Source of the DNA: Cellulomonas hominis
GTDB lineage: Bacteria; Actinomycetota; Actinomycetes; Actinomycetales; Cellulomonadaceae
Length of the DNA stretch: 64,000 nt
Direction of reading: 5' to 3'
Assembly: GCF_014201095.1 (NCBI RefSeq)
Contig: NZ_JACHDN010000001.1
Span: 310,001 to 374,000, forward strand
Shown here: positions 7,618 to 16,702 of the stretch, piece by piece
Numbering within the stretch: the first letter of the stretch is position 1
How the letters are laid out: the number at the start of each line of letters is the position of its first letter
Made by a program: the position numbers and the translations under genes
Notes under the pieces: model-generated
Seen by the model: only the letters and a program-made list of their open reading frames with translations
Database searches by the model: none
Told to the model about the DNA's origin: nothing

Positions 7618-8313
7618 TCAGGCGGGGTCCCGCACCTCCTCGTCCATGGTCCGCTCCGGCCGGTCCGGCCCCGCGTTCCAGTCCGAGGACGCGTGCACCG
7701 GACCGACGTTCAGGGCCTCCAGGCGCCACCCGGGCGTGGAGCCGGGGCGGCCCGGCTGGACCTCGCACCAGTGGGCGTTCGACATGCCGGAGACACCGCG
7801 CCACTCCGACGGCAGGCCGAGCAGGCCCACGAGGGCGAGGCTGATCGCGGCCCCGTGCGAGACGACCACGAGGGTGTCGTCCCGCTCGAGCGCGGCCGCC
7901 TCCGCGGTGACGGCGTCGACCATGCGGGTCAGCACGTCGGCGCGGGACTCGGCGCCCACGCGCTCCGGCTCGCGACCGGCGACCCACGCGGCGTGCTGCT
8001 CGGGCCAGCGCTCGGCGATCTCCGCCGACGTCATGCCCTCCCACTCGCCGAACGAGCGCTCGCGCACGCGCGCGTCGGTGTGCACGGGCAGCCCCGTCCG
8101 GTCGGCGAGCGCCTGCGCGGTCGCGTGGGCGCGGCCCAGGTCGGACGCGACGATCCGGGTCGGGCGGTACCGGCTGGCCAGCGCGGCGGCGGCGGTCTCC
8201 GCCTGCCACACGCCCACGTCGTCCAGCGGGATGTCCGACTGGCCCTGCAGGCGCGCGCCGGCGTTGTGCGCGGTGCGCCCGTGCCGCCAGAGGACGACGC
8301 GCCCGGCGGTCAC
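7618..8313 (-). CDS. histidine phosphatase (phosphoglycerate mutase-like)
   Basis: A 231-residue histidine phosphatase. The catalytic RHG is in VVLWRHGRTAHNAG near the N-terminus, the distal acid/base region is RERSFGEWEGMT, and the second catalytic histidine is in VVVSHGAAI. This form, downstream of rsfS, is usual in actinobacteria. Relatives dephosphorylate small phosphorylated compounds or act as glucosyl-3-phosphoglycerate phosphatases, so mutase activity should not be assumed. The GTG start at 8313 overlaps the rsfS stop by 4 bases (GTGA), indicating coupled translation. Confidence 0.9.
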   Translation of the reverse strand: MTAGRVVLWRHGRTAHNAGARLQGQSDIPLDDVGVWQAETAAAALASRYRPTRIVASDLGRAHATAQALADRTGLPVHTDARVRERSFGEWEGMTSAEIAERWPEQHAAWVAGREPERVGAESRADVLTRMVDAVTAEAAALERDDTLVVVSHGAAISLALVGLLGLPSEWRGVSGMSNAHWCEVQPGRPGSTPGWRLEALNVGPVHASSDWNAGPDRPERTMDEEVRDPA

Positions 8314-8696
8314 TCCCCCGCCTCGGACGTCCCGTGGACGTCGGCGGGCAGCTCGATGACCGGGCAGTCCTTCCACAGGCGCTCGAGGGCGTAGTAGGTG
8401 CGGTCCTCGGCGTGCTGGACGTGCACGACGATCTCGCCGAAGTCGATGAGGACCCAGCGGCCCTCGGACTTGCCCTCGCGGCGCAGCGGCTTGGCGCCGA
8501 GCTCGTGCAGCGACTCCTCGACGGCGTCGACGATCGCGCCGACCTGCCGCTCGTTGGTGCCGGACGCGATGACGAACGCGTCCGTGAGGACGAGCTGGCC
8601 GCTCACGTCGAGGGCGATGATCTCCTGGGCCTTGAGGTCGGCGGCGGCACGGGCGGCCGCCACGGTGAGCTCGACGGCGCGGTCGGATGCCGACAC
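8310..8696 (-). CDS. rsfS: ribosomal silencing factor RsfS
   Basis: A 128-residue protein of the RsfS/Iojap family. RsfS binds ribosomal protein uL14 and blocks joining of the subunits, lowering translation in stationary phase or starvation. Recognisable stretches are AQEIIALDVSGQLVLTDAFV, SGTNERQVGAIVDAV and WVLIDFGEIVVHV. The GTG start at 8696 is preceded by GAGGAG. Downstream it overlaps the histidine phosphatase gene, and upstream sits the nadD-linked membrane protein: the usual nadD-rsfS neighbourhood. Confidence 0.95.
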   Translation of the reverse strand: MSASDRAVELTVAAARAAADLKAQEIIALDVSGQLVLTDAFVIASGTNERQVGAIVDAVEESLHELGAKPLRREGKSEGRWVLIDFGEIVVHVQHAEDRTYYALERLWKDCPVIELPADVHGTSEAGE

Positions 8697-8725
8697 GGGT
8701 CTCCTCGGGGGTGGGTCGTTCGGGG

Positions 8726-10150
8726 TCAGGGTGCGGGTGCGGCACCGAGTGCCGCGGACGCCACGGCGGGGACATCGGGGCCCTCGCCGTTCGTGGCGGT
8801 GTTGGCCACGAAGATCACCAGGAAGCCGAGCACGAAGGCCACGACCGCCAGGATGATCCACTGCAACCAGGTGTACGGCAGCGGTCGGCGGATCCGCTCG
8901 GGCTGCTCGGTCTCGTCGTGCTGCTCCGGCCGGGCCCCGTCGAGCATCCGGCCGGTCGGGTCCGTCTGCTCCGCCTCGGTCTCCGGGACCGGGGCGGGGG
9001 CCATGGCCTTGAGCAGGCTCTGCCACTGCGGGACCGGCACGTCCTCGTCGTCCGCGTCGGGGGCGCGCGCCGGGGCCGGGGCCGGGCGGGCGGGCGCCGC
9101 CGCCGGGGCGGGCGCGGCGGTGCCGTTCGAGCCGCGGGCGGGGGTGGCGGGCGCGGCCGGGGCCGACGACGCCGGAGGGCTGCTGCTCGCGGGCCGGCCC
9201 GGGGCGCCCGCCGCGGGCACCGGCGACCAGGAGCCGCCCGGGGCCCAGGACGTCGCGCCGGGACGGGGGGCCGCGGGCGACGCGGGGGTCGAGGTCGACG
9301 CGGGGGTCGAGGTCGACGCGGGCGCGGCGGGCGACGCCGGCGACCACTGCCGCGCGCCCGGGACGCCGGGGCCGCGCGACTCGGGGGCGGCGGGGGCGGC
9401 CGCGGGACGGCGCGTGGCGGCCGCCGCACCGGCACCCGCGGCACCCGCACCGGCGGCGTCGGGCGCGGCGCGGCGGGCACGCTCGACAGCCGAGCCACGC
9501 GCGGGCGCGTCCGGACCGGCTCCGGCGGGGCCGGCCTGCCCCGGGACCCCCGGGCGGGCCGGCGCCTCGGCGGACGCCCGGGGTGCTGCAGCGGGCCGGA
9601 CGGTCCCGGGCTCCGGGCGCGTCCCGGCGGCCGGGGCGGGCGCCTGGCGCGCGGCGGAGCGCGTCGCGGGCCCGGACGGCCGCGTCGCCTCGGCGGCACG
9701 GGTGTCCCACGCCTCGGCGGCGGGGGCCTCGGGCGCGGTGGTGCGGATCGAGCGGCGGGTCCGGGCCGGGGCGTCGGGCTGGAGCCCGGGCACCTGGTAC
9801 GGGGTCGCCCCGCCCGGCCGGCCGTCGGGGCCGACCGCGGACACGGGCTGGTTGCGCAGGGCCCGGCGGGAGGCGACCGCGGCGGTGCCGGCGGTGGCAG
9901 GTCCGGCGCCGGCGGCGGACCCGGCGGGCCCGGCCGGGGGCGCGGGCGTCCCGGAGGCGGCGGCCGCCCGCGCCGCGCCGGCCGACGCTGCGGGACGCTG
10001 CGGCGCGGCGCCCTGCGGGCCACCGGCGGCCGCTCCTGCGGAGGGCGCACCGGCGGACGACGCGCCGGCCGCCCGCTCGGCGGCCGCGAGCCGGGCGGCC
10101 TCGCGCTCCCGCAGCTCCCGACGGGTCAGCGGCGTGCCGGGTGTGCTCAT
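8726..10150 (-). CDS. Ala/Pro-rich protein with one C-terminal membrane segment
   Basis: A 474-residue protein of unusual composition. It opens with [20 protein letters not shown], a short charged helix. About 350 residues of Ala/Pro/Gly/Ser-rich, probably disordered sequence follow. A more conserved-looking [16 protein letters not shown] and [20 protein letters not shown] lead into one membrane helix near the C-terminus. The orientation would leave the long tail in the cytoplasm. The start overlaps the nadD stop as ATGA, and rsfS follows 29 bases later. I do not know a function. An 18-base tandem duplication lies within it at 9281-9316. Confidence 0.8.
   Translation of the reverse strand: MSTPGTPLTRRELREREAARLAAAERAAGASSAGAPSAGAAAGGPQGAAPQRPAASAGAARAAAASGTPAPPAGPAGSAAGAGPATAGTAAVASRRALRNQPVSAVGPDGRPGGATPYQVPGLQPDAPARTRRSIRTTAPEAPAAEAWDTRAAEATRPSGPATRSAARQAPAPAAGTRPEPGTVRPAAAPRASAEAPARPGVPGQAGPAGAGPDAPARGSAVERARRAAPDAAGAGAAGAGAAAATRRPAAAPAAPESRGPGVPGARQWSPASPAAPASTSTPASTSTPASPAAPRPGATSWAPGGSWSPVPAAGAPGRPASSSPPASSAPAAPATPARGSNGTAAPAPAAAPARPAPAPARAPDADDEDVPVPQWQSLLKAMAPAPVPETEAEQTDPTGRMLDGARPEQHDETEQPERIRRPLPYTWLQWIILAVVAFVLGFLVIFVANTATNGEGPDVPAVASAALGAAPAP
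9281..9316. repeat. 18-base tandem duplication in the Ala/Pro-rich gene
   Basis: Two identical copies of CGCGGGGGTCGAGGTCGA, in frame, encode two copies of an S-T-P-A-S-T-type unit in the disordered region. This is consistent with slippage. Confidence 0.9.
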
Positions 10151-10749
10151 GACTGACTTCCTCGGTACAGACCGTGCTTGGCGATGTACTGGACGACGCC
10201 GTCGGGCACGAGGTACCAGACGGGCTTGCCGGTGCGCGCGCGGGCGCGCACGTCGGTGGACGAGATGGCGAGCGCGGGGATCTCCCACTGGCTCACGCGG
10301 TCCGCGGGCAGCCCGTCGACGGACAGCGTGTGGCCGGGCCGGGTGACCGCGACGAACTGCGCGCGCTGGAAGAGCTCCGGGGAGTCCTTCCACGTGAGGA
10401 TCTGCTCGATCGCGTCGGCGCCGGTGATGAAGTACAGGTCGGCGTCGGGGCGCTCGTGCGCGAGGTCCCGGAGGGTGTCGACGGTGTACGTCAGGCCGGG
10501 CCGGTCGATGTCGACGCGGCTCACGGTGAAGCGGGGGTTGGACGCCGTCGCGATGACGGTCATGAGGTACCGGTGCTCGGCCGGGGTCACGTCGACGTCC
10601 TGCTTGAACGAGGGCGCGCCGGTGGGCACGAACACGACCTCGTCCAGGTCGTACTGCGCGGCGACCTCGCTGGCGGCGACGAGGTGGCCGTGGTGGATGG
10701 GGTCGAACGTGCCGCCCATCACCCCGAGCCGGGCTCGTCGCTGCGTCAT
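10147..10749 (-). CDS. nadD: nicotinate-nucleotide adenylyltransferase NadD
   Basis: A 200-residue enzyme that joins ATP and nicotinate mononucleotide to form deamido-NAD in NAD synthesis. The nucleotidyltransferase signature [11 protein letters not shown] is at residues 12-22 and the second motif ISSTDVRAR is near residue 169; both are intact. Length is normal for the family. It lies between a 51-residue membrane protein gene and the Ala/Pro-rich protein gene, whose start overlaps its stop by 4 bases. Confidence 0.97.
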   Translation of the reverse strand: MTQRRARLGVMGGTFDPIHHGHLVAASEVAAQYDLDEVVFVPTGAPSFKQDVDVTPAEHRYLMTVIATASNPRFTVSRVDIDRPGLTYTVDTLRDLAHERPDADLYFITGADAIEQILTWKDSPELFQRAQFVAVTRPGHTLSVDGLPADRVSQWEIPALAISSTDVRARARTGKPVWYLVPDGVVQYIAKHGLYRGSQS

Positions 10750-10774
10750 CGGATGCGGGTCCCCTGTGCTGCGC

Positions 10775-10930
10775 TCAGTCGTGGCGCGTGCCGACGCTCC
10801 GGAAGGCGTACGTCACGAGCAGCAGGGCGATCAGGGCGCCGAAGCCGGCGATGCCGAACACCACGGGCGAGAACGGCAGCTCGGTGGTGTGCTCGGCGGC
10901 GGCCTCGGCGGCGCGCAGCGCAGCGTTCAC
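10775..10930 (-). CDS. small membrane protein between proA and nadD (51 aa)
   Basis: A 51-residue protein from a GTG at 10930 with a good ribosome binding site, GGGAGG, 6 bases upstream. It has an acidic N-terminal third ([18 protein letters not shown]), one membrane helix ([20 protein letters not shown]) and a basic tail (FRSVGTRHD). Similar short proteins sit at this spot in other actinobacteria as far as I recall; none has a known role. Third positions are almost all G or C, which supports coding. Confidence 0.75.
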   Translation of the reverse strand: MNAALRAAEAAAEHTTELPFSPVVFGIAGFGALIALLLVTYAFRSVGTRHD

Positions 10931-10991
10931 GTGGTCCTCCCGGGAGGGGTCGAAGTGAGGGTCCAGTGTCGCACGTCCGGCGGTGCCGACG

Positions 10992-12308
10992 TCAGGGACG
11001 CACGTGCCCGTCGCCGTGCACCACCCACTTGGTCGTGGTGAGCTCGCCGAGGCCCATCGGGCCCCGGGCGTGCAGCTTCTGGGTGGAGATGCCGATCTCC
11101 GCGCCGAGGCCGAGCTGGCCGCCGTCGGTGAACCGCGTCGAGGCGTTCACCATGACCGCCGCGGAGTCCACCTCGGCGACGAACCGCTCCGACGCGGCGA
11201 GGTCCCGCGTGACGATCGCCTCGGTGTGGCCGGACGACCAGGTGCGGATGTGCTCGAGCGCCGCGTCCAGGTCGTCGACGACGCGGACGGCAAGGTCGAG
11301 CGACAGGTACTCGGTCGCCCAGTCCTCGTCGGTCGCGGGCACGACCGCGACGCCCTCGGGTGCGAGGTCGGCGGTCGCCGCGTCGCCGTGCACGGTGACC
11401 CCGGCGTCGGCGAGCGCGACGAGGGCCGACGGCAGGAACCCGGCCGCGGCGTCGCGGTGCACGAGCAGCGTCTCGGCGGCGTTGCACACCCCGACCCGCT
11501 GGGTCTTCGCGTTGAGCAGGATCGGCAGCGCCATCGCGGGGTCGGCGGTGGCGTCCACGTACACGTGCACGTTGCCGACGCCGGTCTCGATGACGGGGAC
11601 CGTGGCCTCCCGCACGACGGTGCGGATGAGGTCGGCGCCGCCGCGCGGCACGAGGACGTCGACGAGCCCGCGGGCGTGCATGAGGGCGACGCCGCCGGCC
11701 CGGCCGTACGCGTCGATCGACTGCACGAGGTCGGCCGGCAGCCCCTGGGCCTCGAGCGCGGCGCGCAGCACGTCCACGATCACCGCGTTGCTGCGCGCGG
11801 CCGCCGATCCGCCGCGGAGGATCACCGCGTTGCCGCTCTTCAGGCTGAGCCCGACCGCGTCGACCGTGACGTTGGGCCGGGCCTCGTAGATCATCCCGAC
11901 GACGCCCATGGGCACCCGGACCTGGCGCATCCGCAGCCCGTTCGGCAGCGTCGAGCCCCGCACGACCTCGCCCACCGGGTCGGGCAGCGCCGCGACCTCG
12001 CGCAGGGCGTCGGCGATCGCGCCGATCCGCTCGGGGGTGAGCGTCAGCCGGTCCAGCAGCCCGGGCGAGGTGCCGTCCGCCCGGCCGCGCGCCACGTCCT
12101 CGGCGTTCGCGGCGACGATCGGCTCCGCACCGGCGACCAGGGCGTCGGCGAGCGCCTGCAGCGCCGCGTCCTTGGTGCCGCGGGTCGCTACGGAGAGCGC
12201 GCGGGAGGCGACCTGCGCGCGGCGCGCCACGGCGAGCACGTGCTCGGTGACGTCGCCGTCCGGCGCCGTGCCCGCGCCCGCGACCGGCGCATCGAGGGAG
12301 GTGGTCAT
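10992..12308 (-). CDS. proA: gamma-glutamyl phosphate reductase ProA
   Basis: A 438-residue enzyme that reduces gamma-glutamyl phosphate to glutamate semialdehyde with NADPH, the second step of proline synthesis. The catalytic cysteine is in [13 protein letters not shown], and [17 protein letters not shown] and [12 protein letters not shown] are family signatures. The protein is complete. A TACGCT hexamer 6 bases before the ATG suggests that proA has its own leaderless promoter, besides read-through from proB 154 bases upstream. Confidence 0.97.
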   Translation of the reverse strand: MTTSLDAPVAGAGTAPDGDVTEHVLAVARRAQVASRALSVATRGTKDAALQALADALVAGAEPIVAANAEDVARGRADGTSPGLLDRLTLTPERIGAIADALREVAALPDPVGEVVRGSTLPNGLRMRQVRVPMGVVGMIYEARPNVTVDAVGLSLKSGNAVILRGGSAAARSNAVIVDVLRAALEAQGLPADLVQSIDAYGRAGGVALMHARGLVDVLVPRGGADLIRTVVREATVPVIETGVGNVHVYVDATADPAMALPILLNAKTQRVGVCNAAETLLVHRDAAAGFLPSALVALADAGVTVHGDAATADLAPEGVAVVPATDEDWATEYLSLDLAVRVVDDLDAALEHIRTWSSGHTEAIVTRDLAASERFVAEVDSAAVMVNASTRFTDGGQLGLGAEIGISTQKLHARGPMGLGELTTTKWVVHGDGHVRP

Positions 12309-12314
12309 CGGACC

Positions 12315-12320
12315 AGCGTA
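12315..12320 (-). promoter_or_regulatory. -10 hexamer, probable leaderless promoter of proA
   Basis: TACGCT on the minus strand ends 6 bases before the proA ATG at 12308. It could keep proA transcribed independently of the upstream genes, including after the IS insertion upstream of proB. Confidence 0.5.
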
Positions 12321-12462
12321 GTCCCGTCGGCGCGCCCGCCCCGCGAGGGTGCACGCACGCGGACGAGGACGCTCCCTGCGGGTGCACCCCGGGCGTCACA
12401 CGGGCGCTCTCGCGGGCGCCACCCGGCGCGCCGGCGACCCCGCCCGGGGCCGGCCCGGCGCC

Positions 12463-13602
12463 TCAGCGGCGGCGGCGGACCAGGACCAGGTCGTCGCGGT
12501 GCACGAGCTCGCGGTCGTAGCCCTCCCCCAGGTCGGCGCGCAGGTCCTGGGTGGAGCGGCCGAGCAGGTCGGGGGCCTCCTGCGAGGAGTACCCGACGAG
12601 CCCCCGCGCCACGACGGTCCCGTCGGCCGCCGCGAGCTCCACGGGGTCGCCGGCCTCGAACTCCCCCTCGACCGCCACGACGCCCGCCGGCAGCAGCGAC
12701 TTCCCGCGCTCGATGACCGCGCGCACGGCGCCGTCGTCCAGCACCAGCCGGCCGTGCGTCCGGGCCGCGTACGCGAGCCACAGCAGCCGCGTCGAGGTGC
12801 GCCGGCCGGTGGCCGCGAACCAGGTGCCGACCTCGGCCCCGTCCAGCGCGGGCGCGACCTGCGCGGCGGACGTCAGCACGACGGGGATGCCCGACGCCGT
12901 CGCGATCGCCACCGACTCGAGCTTGGTGACCATGCCGCCCGTGCCGACCCGGCTGCCGCGCGCGGAGACGTCCACGCCCTCCAGGTCCCGCGGCCCGCGC
13001 ACCTCGGTGATCCGGCGCGACCCGGGGCGGTTCGGCGGGCCGGTGTACAGGCCGTCGACGTCGGTGAGCAGCACCATCGCGTCGGCGTGCACCAGGTGCG
13101 ACACCAGGGCGGCGAGCCGGTCGTTGTCGCCGAACCGGATCTCGTCGGTGGCGACCGTGTCGTTCTCGTTGACGATCGGGACGATGCCGAGGTCCAGCAG
13201 CCGGTCCAGGGCGCGCTGGGCGTTGCGGTACTGCCCGCGCCGCATGGTGTCCTCGGCGGTCAGCAGCACCTGGCCGACCCGCAGCCCGTGCTCGTGGAAC
13301 GCCCGGGTGTAGTGCGCGACCAGCAGCCCCTGGCCGACGGACGCGGCGGCCTGCTGCGTGGCGAGGTCGCGGGGACGGCGCGCGAGCCCGAGGGGATCCA
13401 TGCCGGTGGCGATGGCACCCGAGGACACGAGGACGACCTGGTGCCCCGCGGTCACCCGGGCGGCGAGGACGTCCACCAGGGAACGGAGCCGCGCCGGGTC
13501 GAGGCGGCCGTCGTCGTCCGTGAGCGAGGACGAGCCGACCTTCACCACCACGCGGTGGACCTCGGGCAGCAGGCGGCGGTCGGACAGCGCGGCGGCACTC
13601 AC
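12463..13602 (-). CDS. proB: glutamate 5-kinase ProB (with PUA domain)
   Basis: A 379-residue glutamate 5-kinase, the first and feedback-controlled step of proline synthesis. The amino-acid-kinase domain shows VVVKVGSSSLTDDDG, VLVSSGAIATGM, PIVNENDTVA and FGDNDRLAALVS; the C-terminal 110 residues (GRLVLDDGAVRAVIERGKSLL onwards) form the PUA domain. The GTG start at 13602 has GGGGGAG about 9 bases upstream. In many actinobacteria proB follows obg directly; here an IS110-type element and a perfect palindrome separate them. Confidence 0.95.
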   Translation of the reverse strand: MSAAALSDRRLLPEVHRVVVKVGSSSLTDDDGRLDPARLRSLVDVLAARVTAGHQVVLVSSGAIATGMDPLGLARRPRDLATQQAAASVGQGLLVAHYTRAFHEHGLRVGQVLLTAEDTMRRGQYRNAQRALDRLLDLGIVPIVNENDTVATDEIRFGDNDRLAALVSHLVHADAMVLLTDVDGLYTGPPNRPGSRRITEVRGPRDLEGVDVSARGSRVGTGGMVTKLESVAIATASGIPVVLTSAAQVAPALDGAEVGTWFAATGRRTSTRLLWLAYAARTHGRLVLDDGAVRAVIERGKSLLPAGVVAVEGEFEAGDPVELAAADGTVVARGLVGYSSQEAPDLLGRSTQDLRADLGEGYDRELVHRDDLVLVRRRR

Positions 13603-13681
13603 CCGCGCATTCTCCCCCGCCGCGGGCACCCGCCGGGACGCGGTTCCGCGGACCGGACCCCCGCACCCGCGTCCGCGACGC

Positions 13682-13734
13682 AGTGGAAGGTTCGGACGGA
13701 CACGCCGTCGGCGTGTCCGTCCGAACCTTCCACT
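13682..13734. repeat. perfect 26-bp palindrome between the IS110 element and proB
   Basis: AGTGGAAGGTTCGGACGG and the rest of its 26-base arm (13682-13707) are exactly complementary to 13709-13734, with a single central base. A transcript in either direction would fold into a very stable hairpin. It may end read-through from obg or the transposase before proB. No U-run follows, and no third arm is present, unlike the composite palindromes elsewhere in the window. Confidence 0.85.
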
Positions 13735-13802
13735 CGGCGCGACTCTGCGCGACCCAGCGCCGACCCCGCGCGCGGACCGGGTCGGGACGCTCCTATGGTT
13801 CG

Positions 13803-14855
13803 TCAAGCCGGGAGTGGGCCGTGTTCGAGTTGGCGGAACAGGTCGCGGGCGATGTAGCGCTTGAGGCAGCGGCGGATCTCGCGGTCGGTCTTGCCCTGGG
13901 CGCGGCGGCGGTCGATGTAGTCGCGGGTGCGCTGGTCGTAGCGGGCGCGAGACAGGGCGATGACGTGCAGCGCGCGGTTGAGCTGGCGGTCCCCGGAACG
14001 GTTCAGCCGATGCCGGATCGTCATGCCTGAGGACGCGGGGATCGGGGCGGTCCCGGCGAGCATCGCGAACGCGGCCTCGGAGCGGATCCGTCCCGGGTGG
14101 GACCAGGCGATCAGGACCTGGGCGGCGGTGAGGGCTCCGATCCCGGGCTGGGTCAGCAGGTCGGGCCGCCACGAGCGCACGATCTCACCGATCGCGGTCT
14201 CGTGGTCGCGGGCCTCGTCCTGCAGGGTCAGGACCCGGCGCGCCAGGGTCCGCAGGACGTTCGCGGTGGTCACCGTCTGACGGTCCCAGGCCGATCGGGT
14301 CCGCAACCGGGCGGCGGTCTGGACCGTCACGGTCGTGTTCGCCCCGCGCAGCACGGCGCGCAGCTCCTCTGGCGCCGCGGTGACCAGAGCGAGCAGCTGG
14401 CGCTGAGCCAGGGTCGCGGCCTCGACCCCCGAGCGGCGGGCCGCCATGAGAACGGCGAGCTCGGCGCGAGGACCGTCGTCCTTGATCCGCGCGAGGTGCT
14501 CGCGGGCCAGGGCCTCGCGTGCGGCGCGGACCGCGTCCAGGGAGTCGGACTTCGCGCCATGACGTCGGGCGGCTCGCTTCGGGCGGTCCAGCTCCACGAC
14601 CTGCTCACCGCCCGACCCGAGGAACCGGGCCAGACCGGCGCCGTAGCCGCCGCCACCTTCCAACGCCCAGACCCGCGAGCCACCACGGATCGCGCCGACC
14701 CAGGTCAGCAGCTCGCCATAGCCACCCGGATCGGTGCTGACGGTCAACTCGCTGAGCGTGCCGCCAGTGGTCGCGTCCACGACCGCGGCGGTGTGGGTGT
14801 GCTTGTGGGTGTCGACCCCGATGACGAGATCGACGCGTTCAGCCAGACTGGTCAC
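13803..14855 (-). CDS. IS110-family transposase (DEDD recombinase)
   Basis: A 350-residue recombinase with the RuvC-like DEDD site intact: D15 in VIGVDTHK, E66 in VWALEGGGG, and D104/D107 in GAKSDSLDAV. The C-terminal Transposase_20 region contains QPGIGALTAAQVLIAW and the catalytic-serine area PIPASSGMTIRHRLNRSG. The GTG start at 14855 has GGAG 6 bases upstream. IS110 enzymes use a bridge RNA encoded in the element to choose target and donor. No frameshift or truncation is visible, so the element may be active. Confidence 0.95.
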   Translation of the reverse strand: MTSLAERVDLVIGVDTHKHTHTAAVVDATTGGTLSELTVSTDPGGYGELLTWVGAIRGGSRVWALEGGGGYGAGLARFLGSGGEQVVELDRPKRAARRHGAKSDSLDAVRAAREALAREHLARIKDDGPRAELAVLMAARRSGVEAATLAQRQLLALVTAAPEELRAVLRGANTTVTVQTAARLRTRSAWDRQTVTTANVLRTLARRVLTLQDEARDHETAIGEIVRSWRPDLLTQPGIGALTAAQVLIAWSHPGRIRSEAAFAMLAGTAPIPASSGMTIRHRLNRSGDRQLNRALHVIALSRARYDQRTRDYIDRRRAQGKTDREIRRCLKRYIARDLFRQLEHGPLPA

Positions 14856-15106
14856 TGCGTACTCCTTCGAACCGGAGGAACGTGAGGTTCCGGTCCGGCT
14901 GGAGATCGGCAGGACTGTGACGGGACACGCCCGCGTCCACGGGCGGTCAAGCTCCTGATCAGGCCAGCAACTCCGGTCGGGCCGGGGCCGGCAGGCACGC
15001 GCGGACAAGTCCGCTCGAAGGCACGAAGCCAGTCAGACGTAGAGTCACGCGCGCACCCACCGAACACAGCCCACCGCTCAGCGAGCCGCAGGCACAAGCC
15101 TCACAG
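14856..15106 (-). ncRNA. left-end non-coding region of the IS110 element, probable bridge RNA locus
   Basis: About 250 bases without an open frame separate the obg stop from the transposase start. In the IS110 subgroup the bridge RNA is encoded in this left end, upstream of the recombinase. Short inverted repeats that could form stems are present, for example GCGGACTTGTCCGC and an accgg/ccggt pair near 14872-14902. The placement is from knowledge of the family. The target- and donor-binding loops were not resolved. Confidence 0.45.
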
Positions 15107-16621
15107 TCAGTCGTCCGTCCAGAGGCCGGCCTCGCGCTCGGTCCAGAGCTCCGCGCGGGCCTCGGCCTTGGCGTCCATCCGCTCCTTGTACTCCTGGCGC
15201 TTCTGCCCGCGCGTCGGGCGGCTGTGGTCCTCGAGCCGCTGGTCCGAGCCGCGCGGACCGCCGAGCAGCTCCGAGCCGGTGAGCAGCGTGGGCTCCCAGT
15301 CGAACACCACGGCGGACGGCCCGTCCCCGATGACGACCTCGGCGCCCGCGACCGCACCGGCCTTGAGCAGCGCCTCCTCGACGCCGAGCCGCGCCAGCCG
15401 GTCGGCCAGGTAGCCGACGGCCTCGTCGTTCGCGAAGTCGGTCTGCCGCACCCAGCGCTCCGGCTTGGAGCCGCGCACCTGGAAGTACTCGTGGTCCCCG
15501 CCCTCGACGCGCCGGGTCACGGTGAACCCGGACTCGTTGACGGCGCGCGGCCGCAGCACGACGCGGGTCGGCTCGGGCGCGGGCGCCTCGCGGCGCGCCT
15601 GCTCGACGAGCTCGGCGAGCGCGAACGTCAGCGGGCGCAGGCCCTCGTGGCTGGCCGTGGAGATCTCGAACACCCGCAGCCCGCGCGCCTCGAGGTCGGG
15701 GCGCACCAGCTCCGCGAGGTCGCGCGCCTCGGGGACGTCGATCTTGTTGAGCACGACGAGCCGCGGCCGCTCGTTCAGCGGGACCCGGCCGCCCTCGATG
15801 CCGAGGTCGCCCGAGTACGCGGCGAGCTCCGCCTCGATGACGTCCAGGTCGGTCAGCGGGTCGCGGTCCGGCTCGAGCGTCGCGCAGTCCAGCACGTGCA
15901 CCAGCACGGCGCAGCGCTCCACGTGCCGGAGGAACTCGAGGCCGAGGCCCTTGCCCTCGCTCGCGCCCGGGATGAGGCCGGGGACGTCGGCGACGGTGTA
16001 CCGCGCGTCGCCGGCCTGCACGACGCCGAGGTTCGGCACCAGGGTGGTGAACGGGTAGTCCGCGATCTTCGGCCGGGCGGCCGACATCGCGGCGACGAGC
16101 GAGGACTTGCCCGCGCTCGGGAAGCCCACGAGGGCGACGTCGGCGATCGTCTTGAGCTCGAGCACGACGTCCCGGGCCTCGCCCGGCTCGCCCAGCAGCG
16201 CGAAGCCCGGGGCCTTGCGGCGCGGCGAGGACAGCGCGGCGTTGCCCAGCCCCCCGTGCCCGCCCTCGGCCACGACGAACGTGGCGCCGGTGCCGACCAG
16301 GTCCGCGAGCACCTCGCCGTCGGGGGACTTCACGACGGTGCCGTCGGGCACGGGCAGCACGAGGTCCTGCCCGGTGGAGCCCTGCCGGTGGTCGCCCATG
16401 CCCTGGGTGCCCGACGGCGCGTGCCGGTGCGGCGCGTGGTGGTAGTCGAGCAGCGTGGTCACCTGCGGGTCGACGACGAGCACGACGCTGCCGCCGTTCC
16501 CGCCGTTGCCCCCGTCGGGGCCGGCGAGCGGCTTGAACTTCTCGCGGTGGATGGACGCGCAGCCGTGGCCGCCGTCACCGCCGCTGGCGTGGAGGACGAC
16601 TCGGTCGACGAACGCGGCCAT
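15107..16621 (-). CDS. obg: Obg GTPase (CgtA)
   Basis: A 504-residue Obg-family GTPase involved in 50S ribosome assembly and stress response. The glycine-rich N-terminal domain ([29 protein letters not shown]) occupies residues 1-160. The G domain follows with G1 [10 protein letters not shown]3 DVPGLI and G4 LNKID. The C-terminal OCT domain ([19 protein letters not shown]) and an acidic/basic tail complete it, as is usual in actinobacteria. It is cotranscribed with rplU and rpmA upstream, separated from rpmA by a hairpin. Confidence 0.97.
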   Translation of the reverse strand: MAAFVDRVVLHASGGDGGHGCASIHREKFKPLAGPDGGNGGNGGSVVLVVDPQVTTLLDYHHAPHRHAPSGTQGMGDHRQGSTGQDLVLPVPDGTVVKSPDGEVLADLVGTGATFVVAEGGHGGLGNAALSSPRRKAPGFALLGEPGEARDVVLELKTIADVALVGFPSAGKSSLVAAMSAARPKIADYPFTTLVPNLGVVQAGDARYTVADVPGLIPGASEGKGLGLEFLRHVERCAVLVHVLDCATLEPDRDPLTDLDVIEAELAAYSGDLGIEGGRVPLNERPRLVVLNKIDVPEARDLAELVRPDLEARGLRVFEISTASHEGLRPLTFALAELVEQARREAPAPEPTRVVLRPRAVNESGFTVTRRVEGGDHEYFQVRGSKPERWVRQTDFANDEAVGYLADRLARLGVEEALLKAGAVAGAEVVIGDGPSAVVFDWEPTLLTGSELLGGPRGSDQRLEDHSRPTRGQKRQEYKERMDAKAEARAELWTEREAGLWTDD

Positions 16622-16646
16622 GCTGGGTGGTTCCTTCCTACGGCGA

Positions 16647-16677
16647 AGGGGCGCACCGCGTCGTGCGGTGCGCCCCT
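16647..16677 (-). terminator. intercistronic hairpin between rpmA and obg
   Basis: A 13-bp perfect stem (AGGGGCGCACCGC at 16647-16659 and its complement at 16665-16677) with a 5-base loop lies in the 81-base gap. It may partly terminate transcripts so that ribosomal proteins outnumber Obg, or protect the upstream message. There is no U-run. Confidence 0.65.
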
Positions 16678-16702
16678 CCGGCGAACGTGCGGTGCGGCGG
16701 TG

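Larger units (their letters stand above)
13783..15106 (-). mobile_element. IS110-family insertion sequence between obg and proB (ends approximate)
   Basis: The element consists of the transposase gene, a short right flank and a left flank of about 250 bases. The right end probably lies near 13783: on the transposase strand the sequence CTTGACGAACCATAGGAGCG occurs about 20 bases after the stop codon, and a TTGAC box in this place can supply a -35 when ends join in the circular form. The left end probably lies between 15060 and 15106, just after the obg stop. IS110 elements lack long inverted repeats and usually make no target duplication, so the exact ends cannot be read from one copy. Confidence 0.75.

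Noticed and set aside
9281..9316. Short repeats as a CRISPR array
   Set aside because: Two adjacent 18-base copies without spacers, inside a gene.
8334..10346. 670-codon plus-strand frame opposite rsfS, the Ala/Pro-rich gene and nadD
   Set aside because: Crosses three real genes in antisense and arises from the high GC content.
14856..15106. A second open frame of the IS element
   Set aside because: Frames here are short or run through the transposase antisense; family knowledge favours a non-coding RNA region.
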